From: an uncultured Bacteroidia bacterium
GTDB lineage: Bacteria; Bacteroidota; Bacteroidia; Bacteroidales; F082
Direction of reading: 5' to 3'
Assembly: GCA_902769875.1 (NCBI GenBank)
Contig: CACXQV010000020.1
Span: 45,090 to 109,089 of the forward strand
DNA: 64,000 nucleotides
This document shows, piece by piece, positions 14,972 through 23,093 of this stretch. How positions within the stretch are numbered: the first letter of the stretch is position 1; each line of letters begins with the position of its first letter. The notes below the pieces were generated by a model. It was not told the DNA's origin. It searched no databases and saw only the letters and a list, made by a program, of their open reading frames with translations. The translations under genes were made by a program, and so were the position numbers.

Positions 14972-16315
14972 ATGGAAATGGCAACGCATACTTTCAAAAG
15001 GAAGATTTATGACAAACTGCTCAAATGGAAAACGGAGCGTCAGGGCAAGTCGGCGATTCTTGTTCAGGGCGCAAGACGAGTGGGGAAGTCAACCATAGTG
15101 GAGGAGTTCGCCAAACGTGAATATAAGTCTTATATCCTGATTGATTTCTCCACTTGCGCAAAAGAGGTTTTCGACCTGTTCAACGACATTTCGGACTTGA
15201 ACTATCTTTTTGTGCGCCTTCAACTGAATTACAATGTCAGTTTGCATGATCGGCAGTCGGTCATCATTTTCGACGAGGTGCAGAAACAGCCTTTGGCTCG
15301 CCAAGCCATCAAGCATCTGGTGGCTGATGGCCGTTATGATTATATTGAGACAGGTTCGCTGATTTCCATTCGCAAGAATGTCAAGGATATAGTCATTCCC
15401 AGCGAGGAAACTCGTGTCAATATGTATCCTATGGATTATGAGGAATTTAGATGGGCTTTGGACGACACGGCTACTGTTCCGTTGCTGCGGTCAATCATGG
15501 AGAAGCCTTTGCCCTTGGGGGGCACTCACAGGAAATTATTGCGCGATTTTCGCCTTTATATGCTTGTGGGCGGGATGCCTCAAGCCGTGGACGAATACCT
15601 TGCAACCAACAATCTGGCCAATGTCGATGCTGTCAAGCGCGATATTTTGGCGCTTTACGAAGGCGATTTCTACAAAATTGACGACTCAGGGACGCTTTCG
15701 ATGCTTTTCAATGCCATACCCGCCGAACTCAACAAAAATGCCTCTCGCTATCAGATTTCCAGTGTCATCGAAAATGGCAGGGTTGACCGGATGACGGAAT
15801 ACATCGCTGACTTGAAAGAGTCAATGACAGTCAATATGGCCTACTTTGTCAGCGACCCTAACGCTGGGATGTCGTTCTGCAAAGACCTTAACCGTTACAA
15901 GATGTTTCTCGCCGACACGGGTCTTTTTGTCACTTTGGCTTTTCGCGACAAAGATTTCACCGAAAATGTCATCTATCAGAAACTTTGGAACGACAAGTTG
16001 AGTACCAACCTCGGCTATCTGTATGAAAATGTGGTGGCTCAAATGTTGAGAGCGGCGGGAAACGAACTTTTCTATCACACATTCCCGACAGAAAAGGGTA
16101 ACCGAAATTATGAAATCGACTTTTTGTTGGCTCGGAAAAACAAGGTGTGTCCTATAGAGGTGAAATCGTCGGGCTACAGCACCCATGCCTCGCTTGATGC
16201 TTTCTGCAACAAATATTCCGATAGAATCCTTGACAAGTATCTCATTTATTCCAAGGACATCAAAAAAGACAAGGGTGTTCAATACCTTCCGTTTTATATG
16301 ACGATGTTCTTGTAA
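14972..16315 (+). CDS. AAA_14/DUF4143 family ATPase
   Basis: 447 residues. The N-terminal P-loop domain has AILVQGARRVGKSTIVEEF (Walker A) and SVIIFDEVQKQP (Walker B), followed by YIETGSLIS; the C-terminal part contains LYENVVAQML and a nuclease-like core NYEIDFLLARKNKVCPIEVKSS, in which Glu-x-Asp and Glu-x-Lys are the DUF4143 PD-(D/E)XK-like residues. Such proteins are very common in Bacteroidales, often in multiple copies; their role is unsettled. Its promoter carries a 33-bp tandem repeat. It is transcribed alone: the terminator at 16408 lies beyond it, and the next genes run the other way. Confidence 0.85.
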   Translation: MEMATHTFKRKIYDKLLKWKTERQGKSAILVQGARRVGKSTIVEEFAKREYKSYILIDFSTCAKEVFDLFNDISDLNYLFVRLQLNYNVSLHDRQSVIIFDEVQKQPLARQAIKHLVADGRYDYIETGSLISIRKNVKDIVIPSEETRVNMYPMDYEEFRWALDDTATVPLLRSIMEKPLPLGGTHRKLLRDFRLYMLVGGMPQAVDEYLATNNLANVDAVKRDILALYEGDFYKIDDSGTLSMLFNAIPAELNKNASRYQISSVIENGRVDRMTEYIADLKESMTVNMAYFVSDPNAGMSFCKDLNRYKMFLADTGLFVTLAFRDKDFTENVIYQKLWNDKLSTNLGYLYENVVAQMLRAAGNELFYHTFPTEKGNRNYEIDFLLARKNKVCPIEVKSSGYSTHASLDAFCNKYSDRILDKYLIYSKDIKKDKGVQYLPFYMTMFL

Positions 16316-16322
16316 TCAAGAA

Positions 16323-16361
16323 TTCACTATATTTGCCGCAAATTTCAAGGCTATGCAACTC
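16323..16361 (+). repeat. Duplicated promoter and start region, orphan copy
   Basis: This 39-bp sequence matches 17441-17479 at 38 of 39 positions, including a TATATTTG box (16328-16335) and ATGCAACTC. Unlike the second copy, it leads only to a 24-codon frame (MQLTKSQLNLPKSGLAQ...) which ends near a terminator. It is either a remnant of a duplicated gene or a source of a short transcript. The two copies bracket the DUF3990 module. Confidence 0.85.
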
Positions 16362-16407
16362 ACAAAAAGCCAATTGAACCTGCCGAAAAGCGGCCTCGCC
16401 CAACCCC

Positions 16408-16441
16408 AAAAGACCTTTGGGGAAACATGAAGGTCTTTTTT
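16408..16441. terminator. Bidirectional intrinsic terminator
   Basis: AAAAGACCTT (16408-16417) pairs with AAGGTCTTTT (16430-16439), with T-runs on both strands. It can stop the orphan promoter transcript and the ATPase gene on the plus strand, and the DUF3990 module on the minus strand. Confidence 0.75.
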
Positions 16442-16469
16442 CGGCGTTTTTCAACCAAGGTAAATATGT

Positions 16470-16940
16470 TCAAAACCCACCTGCATAATAACTGCGGGCA
16501 ATGTAAGGCGAAGGTTCGTAATAGGCACTGCCGTTGTAATTGTCGATGGTCTCGCAAATAGGGTTGTTGTAAACCCGAAGGATACCGTCTGCATAGTCTT
16601 CATCCTTCGAAAGCGTATTCAGAATCAGTCTTTTATAAACTTTTCCCATTTGGGTTGCCGTAGGAATGTGCTCGCACAATTCAGGGTCGACTTGGGTGAC
16701 ATCATAATTGCCTTCTTGCAGATGATACTCGTCAATCCAGTCGGCAGCCACAGACATTGGATTCTCAGAATGAAGCACATCGGCAACGGAGAGTTTCTTC
16801 ACCAGCTCGTCATGTCCCATCGCATTGGCCACATACTTGTTGGGCTGTTTGAGTTGTCTTGCAATCCGCTCAATCATGTAGCAGACAAAATAGAGGTCGT
16901 TGGTTGAGACGGTGTCTTCGGGAAAGTAGAAGTTGGTCAT
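16470..16940 (-). CDS. Partner protein of DUF3990 toxin-like gene (DUF3791-like)
   Basis: 156 residues. The first 60 resemble the DUF3791 pattern seen beside DUF3990 genes: LYFVCYMIERIARQLKQPNK, then LVKKLSVADVLHSENP. The C-terminal half (MGKVYKRLILNTLSKDEDYA, ending SYYAGGF) has no recognised domain. It starts inside the stop codon of the DUF3990 gene (ATGA overlap), so the two are translationally coupled. Infer an antitoxin or accessory role; this is based on context and a weak pattern match rather than a firm family call. Confidence 0.5.
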   Translation of the reverse strand: MTNFYFPEDTVSTNDLYFVCYMIERIARQLKQPNKYVANAMGHDELVKKLSVADVLHSENPMSVAADWIDEYHLQEGNYDVTQVDPELCEHIPTATQMGKVYKRLILNTLSKDEDYADGILRVYNNPICETIDNYNGSAYYEPSPYIARSYYAGGF

Positions 16941-17401
16941 AATTCATAGCTCCTTTCAAACTGGATGGATGAGAGTGACTTTGGTGTGCAGAAAACGATT
17001 TGATGGGTGGGATATTTGAATTTGGCCAGCACCCAGAACGCCTCGCGCGTGATGATGCCGTCCATCAAATCCTCTATGTAATCCCAAATCTGGTCATCGG
17101 CCATCGGCCCTTCCACGATGTCGAAGTCATGTGGTGTTCCTTGTCTGCAATTGATGACGAAATCAAGCCATTCTTCGGTCATTTCGGGGAAGGAACAGAT
17201 TTTCAAAGTCGGATCGTGATGATAATGGTACACTGAAACGACGCTGTCGCCTTTTTTCGTTATAGCCCATTTCCGGGCTTGCTTTTCCAAGTTAGTACAA
17301 TAGAATCCATAGCCGAAATCCTTGTAGAATCCCATAACGAGAATCTTAGGGTTATCGACTTTCACATTGCTGCCATGATATAGAGTCATTGTTTCGTTCA
17401 T
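16937..17401 (-). CDS. DUF3990 protein (ADP-ribosyltransferase-like toxin candidate)
   Basis: 154 residues. The start TLYHGSNVKVDNP and the segment KDFGYGFYCTNLEKQARKWA are hallmarks of DUF3990, which belongs to the ADP-ribosyltransferase-like fold; TYR/HIS (YHGS, 8-11), GFYCT (32-36) and THQIVFCT (132-139) occupy the expected places of the NAD-binding motifs. Relatives are found in toxin-antitoxin-like pairs. The ATG at 17401 was chosen because a TATCTTTG box ends only 5 nt upstream (17407-17414), so the mRNA is nearly leaderless. An alternative ATG is at 17389. Toxic activity is inferred, not shown. Confidence 0.7.
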   Translation of the reverse strand: MNETMTLYHGSNVKVDNPKILVMGFYKDFGYGFYCTNLEKQARKWAITKKGDSVVSVYHYHHDPTLKICSFPEMTEEWLDFVINCRQGTPHDFDIVEGPMADDQIWDYIEDLMDGIITREAFWVLAKFKYPTHQIVFCTPKSLSSIQFERSYEL

Positions 17402-17406
17402 AGCCG

Positions 17407-17414
17407 CAAAGATA
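17407..17414 (-). promoter_or_regulatory. TATCTTTG promoter of the DUF3990 module
   Basis: TAnnTTTG on the minus strand, 5 nt from the ATG at 17401; divergent from the plus-strand box at 17446. A nearly leaderless transcript is expected. Confidence 0.6.
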
Positions 17415-17440
17415 GTCTTTTTTCCACACTTCCCGATATT

Positions 17441-17479
17441 TTCACTATATTTGCCGCAAATTTCAAGGCCATGCAACTC
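17441..17479 (+). repeat. Duplicated promoter and start region, functional copy
   Basis: Second copy of the 39-bp duplication, with the TATATTTG box at 17446-17453 and the ATG of the 72-codon gene at 17471. It differs from the copy at 16323 by one base. Confidence 0.85.
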
Positions 17480-17689
17480 TCGGAACAACAGAAAGCCATC
17501 GTGAAGGTCGCGCCAATTGGACTGATTGGCATGTTGGGTGTTCCATTGTTTAATGTATGCATCGGACGGCAAACTTGGATGGATACGCTTCGGGATTCTT
17601 TAATGAGCATAGGTGTTTGGGCGGTCTTGATCGGGTTGTTTTTGCTTGGGTCGAGGGTGCCGAAAAATGGGAAAGGAGAAGCAAAATGA
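17471..17689 (+). CDS. Small two-helix membrane protein
   Basis: 72 residues, no family recognised. Two hydrophobic stretches, VAPIGLIGMLGVPLFNV and IGVWAVLIGLFLLG, are likely membrane helices, separated by a charged loop; the C-terminus is basic (RVPKNGKGEAK). It lies directly behind a TATATTTG promoter and its stop overlaps the start of the MNT gene (ATGA), so it is the first gene of a three-gene unit with the MNT-HEPN pair. Confidence 0.65.
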   Translation: MQLSEQQKAIVKVAPIGLIGMLGVPLFNVCIGRQTWMDTLRDSLMSIGVWAVLIGLFLLGSRVPKNGKGEAK

Positions 17690-18000
17690 GTAGAAAGGAA
17701 ATAGTGTTACAAATTCAGATGCTGATGCGGCATTTGTTTCCCACTGCGGAGGTCATTTTGTATGGCAGCGAGGCTCGTGGTGAGGCAAGGCCCGACAGCG
17801 ATATAGACCTGCTTATCCTTGTCGATGGCGACAAACTTACTTTGGCACAGGAAGATGCGGTCACCACACCACTCTATGAATTGGAATTGCAAACAGGCGT
17901 AGTCATCAGCCCGATTGTGATGCTGAAAAAGCAATGGGAAAACCGCCCGTTGGTAACACCATTTTACCTCAATGTAATGAAGGAAGGAGTAAGACTATGA
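17686..18000 (+). CDS. MNT-type nucleotidyltransferase (antitoxin candidate)
   Basis: 104 residues. The minimal nucleotidyltransferase signature YGSEARGEARPDSDIDLLI is complete: Gly27-Ser28 and Asp39-x-Asp41. In MNT-HEPN modules this protein adds nucleotides to the HEPN partner and silences it. The start at 17686 was chosen over longer frames because it forms a 4-bp overlap with the membrane-protein gene, and the stop again overlaps the HEPN start. The chain of overlaps indicates one tightly coupled operon. Confidence 0.85.
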   Translation: MSRKEIVLQIQMLMRHLFPTAEVILYGSEARGEARPDSDIDLLILVDGDKLTLAQEDAVTTPLYELELQTGVVISPIVMLKKQWENRPLVTPFYLNVMKEGVRL

Positions 18001-18419
18001 GCGGATTGGATGACGAAAGCAGAAAAGCCTTGGTTGATTATCGCCTTGAAAGGGCGTATTCCACGATGAAGGAGGCATCCGTAATGTCCGAAAAGGAGTT
18101 CTATAATGCTGCGGTGAATCGGTTGTATTATGCGTGTTATTATGCTACGGAAGCCTTGCTTTTGAAACATAAAATCGAAGCCAAGTCACATGCAGGAGTT
18201 AAGGTTATGCTTGGACTGCATTTTGTGTCAAAAGGATTGGTGCCAGTCTCGATTGGCAAAATATTGTCAACACTTTATGAAAAAAGGCAAAGCGGTGATT
18301 ATGACGACTTTATCTATTGCGACAAGGAAATGACCGATGACCTCACAATACAAGCACAAACATTTATTGACTACGTTGTTAAGTTAGTACATGATGATTC
18401 CATAGAATTGAACGATTAA
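17997..18419 (+). CDS. HEPN-domain protein (UPF0332 type), toxin candidate
   Basis: 140 residues, all-helical. The motif NRLYYACYYATEALL and SHAGVKVMLGLHFVSKG are typical of the UPF0332 HEPN group. The usual RNase motif of the group is Arg-x6-His; here Arg42 is followed six residues later by Tyr49 instead of His, so catalytic activity is doubtful or altered. It starts by ATGA overlap with the MNT gene. The DPP7-type peptidase gene follows after 11 bp without a terminator. Confidence 0.8.
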   Translation: MSGLDDESRKALVDYRLERAYSTMKEASVMSEKEFYNAAVNRLYYACYYATEALLLKHKIEAKSHAGVKVMLGLHFVSKGLVPVSIGKILSTLYEKRQSGDYDDFIYCDKEMTDDLTIQAQTFIDYVVKLVHDDSIELND

Positions 18420-18430
18420 ACTTATATCAA

Positions 18431-20572
18431 ATGAAAAAACTTTTCTCATTAATCGCAGCATTAACGCTGACATTGATGGTGGCCCGCGCCGACGAAGGCA
18501 TGTGGCTGCCTTATTCGTTGAATGGCCAGAACTTGGCCGAAATGCAAGCCATGGGCTGCAAGCTCACGGCGGAGCAAATCTTCAGCTTCAACCAACCCAG
18601 CTTGAAAGACGCCATCGTGCAATTCGGTGGCGGCTGCACGGGCGAAATCATCTCCCCTGAAGGCCTGCTGCTCACCAACCACCACTGCGGCCTGAGCTAT
18701 GTGCAAAAACATTCGTCCATCGAGCACGACTACCTCACCGACGGCTTCTGGGCCAAGAGCAAGGGCGAAGAGCTGCCCAATGCAGGGCTGTCAGTCCTGT
18801 TCTTGAACAAGGTGGAAGACGTAACCGAGGCTGTGTTGCAAGGCGTCACCGCCGAGACTTCGGAGGCCGACCGCCAAGAGCTGGTGAGCAAAAACTCGCG
18901 CCAGATTGCCAAGGAGCGTAAAGGCGACCGCAACGTGCGCATCGAGGTCGTGCCGTTCTACAGCGGCAACCAGTACATCCTGTTCGAGTACGACGAATAC
19001 AAGGATGTGCGCTTGGTGTGCTGCCCGCCTTGGGGCATCGGCAAGTTTGGCGCCGACACCGACAACTGGACATGGCCGCGCCACAAGGGCGACTTCAACA
19101 TCTTCCGCGTCTATACCGCCCCCGATGGCAGTCCCGCCAATTATTCGGAAGACAACATCCCGATGAAGTCGAAATGGTTCCTGCCCATTAATCTCGGTGG
19201 CGTGAAGCCCGGTGACTATGCCATGATTCTCGGCTATCCCGGCTCGACCGACCGCTATTCGACTTCCTACACCGTAAAGAACGTCATCAACGATGAAGGT
19301 CCCGCCATCATCGACTGCCGCACGACCAAGCTCGAAAACTACCGCAAGCACATGGACGCCGACCAAGAGGTGTTCATCAAATACGCCTCCAAGCAGGCCA
19401 GCGTGTCGAACTACTGGAAATACTACATTGGTCAGGTGAAGCAGCTCAAGCGCAACCATGTGTATGAGCGCCGCCAAGCCCAAGAGGAAGACTTCGCCAG
19501 ATGGGTCGGCGCCGATGCCGGCCGCATGGCCGAATATGGCGACATCTTCAAAGGCATTGTCAAAAAATGGGACATCCTCGACGAGATTGAGAAGTCGTTT
19601 GTCTATCACCGCGAGGCCGGCTGGAACGGCGGTGAGGCCATCGCCTTCAGCCGCAGGTTCATTCGTTTGAACAAGATGTTTGAGGCCAAGGCCGACAAGG
19701 CCGACATCAAGGCCGCCGCCGAGCAGATGCAACCTGCCGTGGAAACCTTCTTCAAGGACTACAGTATGCCTTTGGACCAAGACGTGACGGCTGCCCTGCT
19801 CGCTCTGTTCTACAAGAACATCTCTGCCAACCTTATGCCGAGCGAAATCTTGCGCATCGGTTTGGAGACCGGTGGCGACTTCAGCAACTTTGTGGCGAAG
19901 GCCTTCGAGAAGTCCGTATTCACCGACAAGGCCCGTATGGAAAAATGGCTCAGCAAGCCCAAAGCCTTGGACAAAGACCCGATTTTCGCCCTTGCCTCCA
20001 ATATTTTGGATTCCTATAATGCCTTGTATGCACGTTATTCAGAAGCACAGAACCTTGGCAACCAAGGCGAGCGCCTCTACATGAAGGGCTTGATGGAGAT
20101 GCAGAGCGACCGCAACTTCTATCCTGATGCCAACTTCACCATGCGCCTGACCTATGGCACAGTGGAGCCTTACAAGGCCGCCGATGCCGTCAACTATAAC
20201 TATTACACCACCATGGATGGTGTGATGGCCAAGTACGTGCCCGGCAACTGGGAGTTCGACATCCCGCAAGACGTGCGCGACCTCGTGGCCAAGAAGGACT
20301 ATGGCCGTTATGCCAACGAAAACGGTGAGTTGGTCGTCAACTTCATCACTACCAACGATATCACGGGTGGCAACTCGGGTAGTCCCGTCATCGATGGCGA
20401 GGGCAACCTCATCGGCTTGGCCTTCGACGGCAACTGGGAAGCCATGAGCGGCGACCTCAGCTTCGAGCAAAAGGTGCAGCGCACCATCTGCATGGATGCC
20501 CGCTATCTGCTTTGGTGCATCGAGAAGGTCGGCAAGTGCCAGAACATTATTGATGAGCTGGTGATTAAATGA
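18431..20572 (+). CDS. S46 family dipeptidyl peptidase, DPP7 type
   Basis: 713 residues with a signal peptide (MKKLFSLIAALTLTLMVARA, cleavage likely after Ala20). This is a chymotrypsin-fold serine peptidase: His85 in LLTNHHCG, Asp in ADTDNWTWPRHKGDF, Ser649 in TGGNSGSPV. In the S46 family, a glycine in FDGNWE (here Gly667) marks DPP7, which releases dipeptides with hydrophobic P1 residues; DPP11 has Arg there. It acts in the periplasm to feed amino-acid metabolism, as in asaccharolytic and proteolytic Bacteroidetes. It lies 11 bp after the HEPN gene, which is probably chance rather than function. Confidence 0.93.
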   Translation: MKKLFSLIAALTLTLMVARADEGMWLPYSLNGQNLAEMQAMGCKLTAEQIFSFNQPSLKDAIVQFGGGCTGEIISPEGLLLTNHHCGLSYVQKHSSIEHDYLTDGFWAKSKGEELPNAGLSVLFLNKVEDVTEAVLQGVTAETSEADRQELVSKNSRQIAKERKGDRNVRIEVVPFYSGNQYILFEYDEYKDVRLVCCPPWGIGKFGADTDNWTWPRHKGDFNIFRVYTAPDGSPANYSEDNIPMKSKWFLPINLGGVKPGDYAMILGYPGSTDRYSTSYTVKNVINDEGPAIIDCRTTKLENYRKHMDADQEVFIKYASKQASVSNYWKYYIGQVKQLKRNHVYERRQAQEEDFARWVGADAGRMAEYGDIFKGIVKKWDILDEIEKSFVYHREAGWNGGEAIAFSRRFIRLNKMFEAKADKADIKAAAEQMQPAVETFFKDYSMPLDQDVTAALLALFYKNISANLMPSEILRIGLETGGDFSNFVAKAFEKSVFTDKARMEKWLSKPKALDKDPIFALASNILDSYNALYARYSEAQNLGNQGERLYMKGLMEMQSDRNFYPDANFTMRLTYGTVEPYKAADAVNYNYYTTMDGVMAKYVPGNWEFDIPQDVRDLVAKKDYGRYANENGELVVNFITTNDITGGNSGSPVIDGEGNLIGLAFDGNWEAMSGDLSFEQKVQRTICMDARYLLWCIEKVGKCQNIIDELVIK

Positions 20573-20692
20573 GATGATTGACGGAGGACGGAAGACGGAG
20601 GACAAAGGACGGTCCTTAAGTCCTCAGTCCCCAGTCCCAAGTCCTCAGTCCCCCAGTCCCCAGTCCTCAGTCCCCCAGTCCCCAGTCCCATT
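20573..20692. repeat. Low-complexity AGTCC/GGAC repeat tract
   Basis: Between the peptidase and the Gre-like gene there is a purine-rich stretch (GGAGGACGGAAGACGGAGG) followed by about nine AGTCC-type units (AGTCCTCAGTCCCC and variants). The halves are partly complementary, with AAGGACGGTCCTT at the centre. No promoter box is visible in it. Confidence 0.75.
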
Positions 20693-21709
20693 ATGAGCCG
20701 AGGCTTCATAAAAGAAGGCGATCAGGAAGAGATTCCGAGGGTGCCGATGAGGGCATATCTGCCCCAAGGCGTGCCCAACTATGTCACGAAAGAAGGGCTT
20801 GAGGCACTCAAAGAGGAACTGAAAGCCCTTCAGGCTGAACGCGCCAAGGCGGGCGACAACTACATCAAGGCCAATTTCTTGGACACGACAATCAAACTGC
20901 TCGTCGACCGTATTAATAGTGCCGTGGAAGTCGACCTTTCAAAGGCCAAAAAGGGCACGGTGAGCTTCGGGGCGTGGGTGCGCTACAACGGTCGCGTGGT
21001 GCGGATTGTGGGCGTGGACGAAGCCGACGTGAACAAAGGCCTCATCTCATTCATCTCTCCCATAGCCAAGTCGTTGATAGGGAAGAGGGCGGGCGATGTC
21101 ATAGAATTGAAAGGCTCGGAAAGGATAAAGGTTGAGGAAGTGTCGTTTGTGCCGATGGAACTTACGGAATTGGTTTATGACAAGCCCACAAAAACCTCGA
21201 CGGCCAAGGAAAAACACCCCCGAAGAATCGCCGAAGAAAAACCCGACCAGATTGTTCAGACACAGCCGATTGTAGAGGAAAAAACCATTGGTTTACCAGC
21301 CAAAACGGATGGCTTGCGCAGGTTTGAGCCTGAAGTGAATGGCATCGATTTCCTTCCCGTTGTCAACGAGCGGGGCAACATCATAGGGCGGGCGATGCAT
21401 GTGGAACTGCACAATGGAAACAGGATGCTTCACCCCGTCGTACACCTTCTCGTCATGAACGGCAAGGGAGAGACCACGAGGCGTTATTGGTGGCACGTTG
21501 CGTTTGGCGACACGCCGGAGAAAACCCTCAAGCGTAAGATGGCGGAAACCTTGGGACTTTCGGGAGCAAATCCGAAACTGAAGCGGCAATACATAAGAGA
21601 GGCCAAGACCGAGAGGGAGTTGGTTTATGTCTTCACGGTTGTTTCCGAAGGAGATTTGCCATTTACTCCTGAAGGAAAAGATTATATTGAGCTTTTTGAG
21701 AAAGATTAA
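20693..21709 (+). CDS. GreA/GreB C-terminal domain fused to a Nudix-like domain
   Basis: 338 residues. Residues 25-65 form a charged helix pair; about 88-155 match the FKBP-like C-terminal domain of GreA/GreB (FGAWVRYNGRVVRIVGVDEAD, then SPIAKSLIGKRAGDVIEL). The full GreA coiled-coil reaching the polymerase active site appears shortened. After a basic linker, residues 225-338 look like a Nudix fold: IIGRAMHVELHNGNRMLHPV, then WWHVAFGDTPEKTLKRKMAETLGL in the Nudix-box place, but the REXXEE residues are missing. Suggests an RNA-polymerase-associated factor with a binding or inactive Nudix module. The ATG at 20693 follows the repeat tract; a terminator ends the gene. Confidence 0.7.
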   Translation: MSRGFIKEGDQEEIPRVPMRAYLPQGVPNYVTKEGLEALKEELKALQAERAKAGDNYIKANFLDTTIKLLVDRINSAVEVDLSKAKKGTVSFGAWVRYNGRVVRIVGVDEADVNKGLISFISPIAKSLIGKRAGDVIELKGSERIKVEEVSFVPMELTELVYDKPTKTSTAKEKHPRRIAEEKPDQIVQTQPIVEEKTIGLPAKTDGLRRFEPEVNGIDFLPVVNERGNIIGRAMHVELHNGNRMLHPVVHLLVMNGKGETTRRYWWHVAFGDTPEKTLKRKMAETLGLSGANPKLKRQYIREAKTERELVYVFTVVSEGDLPFTPEGKDYIELFEKD

Positions 21710-21733
21710 TCGTATAATTACAAGTTATAATTG

Positions 21734-21770
21734 AAAAAGTCGGGAAAGCAAAGCACTCTCCCGACTTTTT
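21734..21770 (+). terminator. Intrinsic terminator
   Basis: AAAAAGTCGGGA (21734-21745) pairs with TCCCGACTTTTT (21759-21770). It is symmetrical enough to act on both strands between the convergent Gre-Nudix and T9SS genes. Confidence 0.85.
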
Positions 21771-21807
21771 ACATTCTCTTGATTCTGCGATTTCTGCGTG
21801 AGAAAAA

Positions 21808-23004
21808 TCATTCCTTCACAAACTTCTGCGTAGCTTTTCTGCCGTCATTGAAGGTGGCTCTCAGCAGATAGCAGCCCTTGGCCAAGTTGCCCACTTGGAG
21901 GCCTTCAAAACCATTTTCAAGGTGCATCACCTGCCTGCCGTCCATACTGAAGATTTCCACTTGCCGCAAGCCCTCGGCATTGAGGCTCAAGGTTTCCGAA
22001 ACGGGATTGGGCCAAATGGCGAGTTGAGTTGAGCTGTTTTCGCCAAGGCCTGTAGCAGCTGAATAATACAAAACACTCTTGATGGTCTGTTCGGGTAGAC
22101 CTTCGTCGTAATCGGTTTCTTCGGCAACCAATAACTTGTTGTGAATGCTGATGATGTTCCCTTCAAAGTAGTTGAGGCCGGCAATGACACTGCTGGATAC
22201 CGTCAAGTCATAGTTGAATATGACCTCGTTCTCGATCACCCAATCCTGCGAGTCCCACTCAAAATCGAATTCGACCTGCTTCACGCAATTGTGGTTCTCG
22301 TCGTAAGCATAGTTGATCTTGTCGTTATAGGTCCAGATGTCAATGTCTTTGTTGTAATAAATCTCTTCGACAAGGTCGCCGTGGTCGTCGTATTGGTATT
22401 CTGTCTTGTGGCTTTCACCCCAAGCGTTCATAGACCAATAGAATTCCATGGTGTTGACCAATTTGCCTCCCTGATAGGTGTATTCCACTCTCTCTTGGTT
22501 TATCCAAGCACCATCTTCATAATCCAATTCTGTGGCAACCAAAACGTTGCCGTCGTTGTCATACTCATAGACGGTTTTGTATTCTTCCTCCCAAACACCA
22601 TTCTCGTTTTCATAATGCACATCTTCCGAAACCCAGCCTTGGTTGTTGTAGCTGATTTCGTCTTTCGTGCTGCTGCCATCATAGCTGTTTTCGATCATGC
22701 CGACGCAGCGGTTTTGGTCGTCGTAGGTGTAATCGATGGTTGAACTAAACATACCCATCAATAATGACATTTCGACTTTCGAAATGTTGAACCGCTCGTC
22801 ATACTGGAAAGCGATTCTCGTCATTCCCATCTCCGAGACCATGCTGTCAAGTTTTTGGGTGTAGGCCTCGGTGCCACGGTTGAGTTGCTCCAACCTTTTG
22901 ATTCTTGATTTCAACTGGTTTTCAGCCGATTTGTTCGTTTCGGTTTGTGCCTGTGCCGAAATCATAAAGCACAATGCCACTGCAAATAGTAATACTTTTT
23001 TCAT
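21808..23004 (-). CDS. Secreted protein with type IX secretion sorting domain
   Basis: 398 residues. Signal peptide MKKVLLFAVALCFMISAQAQ; the start at 23004 was chosen because the upstream part of the open frame contains the TACTTTTG promoter box. A central region of tyrosine- and aspartate-rich strands (YTYDDQNRC, VYEYDNDGN, YQYDDHGDL, YAYDENHNC) resembles YD/RHS-like repeats. The last 75 residues are a T9SS type A sorting domain: LAIWPNPVSETLSLNAEG, VEIFSMDGRQV and LLRATFNDGRKATQKFVKE. Probably exported and attached to the cell surface. Function of the repeat region is unknown. Confidence 0.85.
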   Translation of the reverse strand: MKKVLLFAVALCFMISAQAQTETNKSAENQLKSRIKRLEQLNRGTEAYTQKLDSMVSEMGMTRIAFQYDERFNISKVEMSLLMGMFSSTIDYTYDDQNRCVGMIENSYDGSSTKDEISYNNQGWVSEDVHYENENGVWEEEYKTVYEYDNDGNVLVATELDYEDGAWINQERVEYTYQGGKLVNTMEFYWSMNAWGESHKTEYQYDDHGDLVEEIYYNKDIDIWTYNDKINYAYDENHNCVKQVEFDFEWDSQDWVIENEVIFNYDLTVSSSVIAGLNYFEGNIISIHNKLLVAEETDYDEGLPEQTIKSVLYYSAATGLGENSSTQLAIWPNPVSETLSLNAEGLRQVEIFSMDGRQVMHLENGFEGLQVGNLAKGCYLLRATFNDGRKATQKFVKE

Positions 23005-23050
23005 ACTGCTGTTGTTTAAATGATTAATTGTTTGAAATGGTTTGTCGGGG

Positions 23051-23058
23051 CAAAAGTA
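23051..23058 (-). promoter_or_regulatory. TACTTTTG promoter of the T9SS protein gene
   Basis: TAnnTTTG on the minus strand, 46 nt before the ATG at 23004. It decides the start against the longer frame. Confidence 0.55.
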
Positions 23059-23093
23059 CAAAAAACTTTGGAAGAGTATTCTTAAGTTCCGAT

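Noticed and set aside
16937-17572. Longer version of the DUF3990 protein starting at 17572
   Set aside because: The extra 57 codons run across two divergent promoter boxes and the start of the neighbouring membrane-protein gene; ATG at 17401 fits the family.
18791-19780. Long minus-strand open frame of 329 codons
   Set aside because: It is antisense to the DPP7-type peptidase gene, which has all its motifs; the reverse frame is a by-product of biased codon use.
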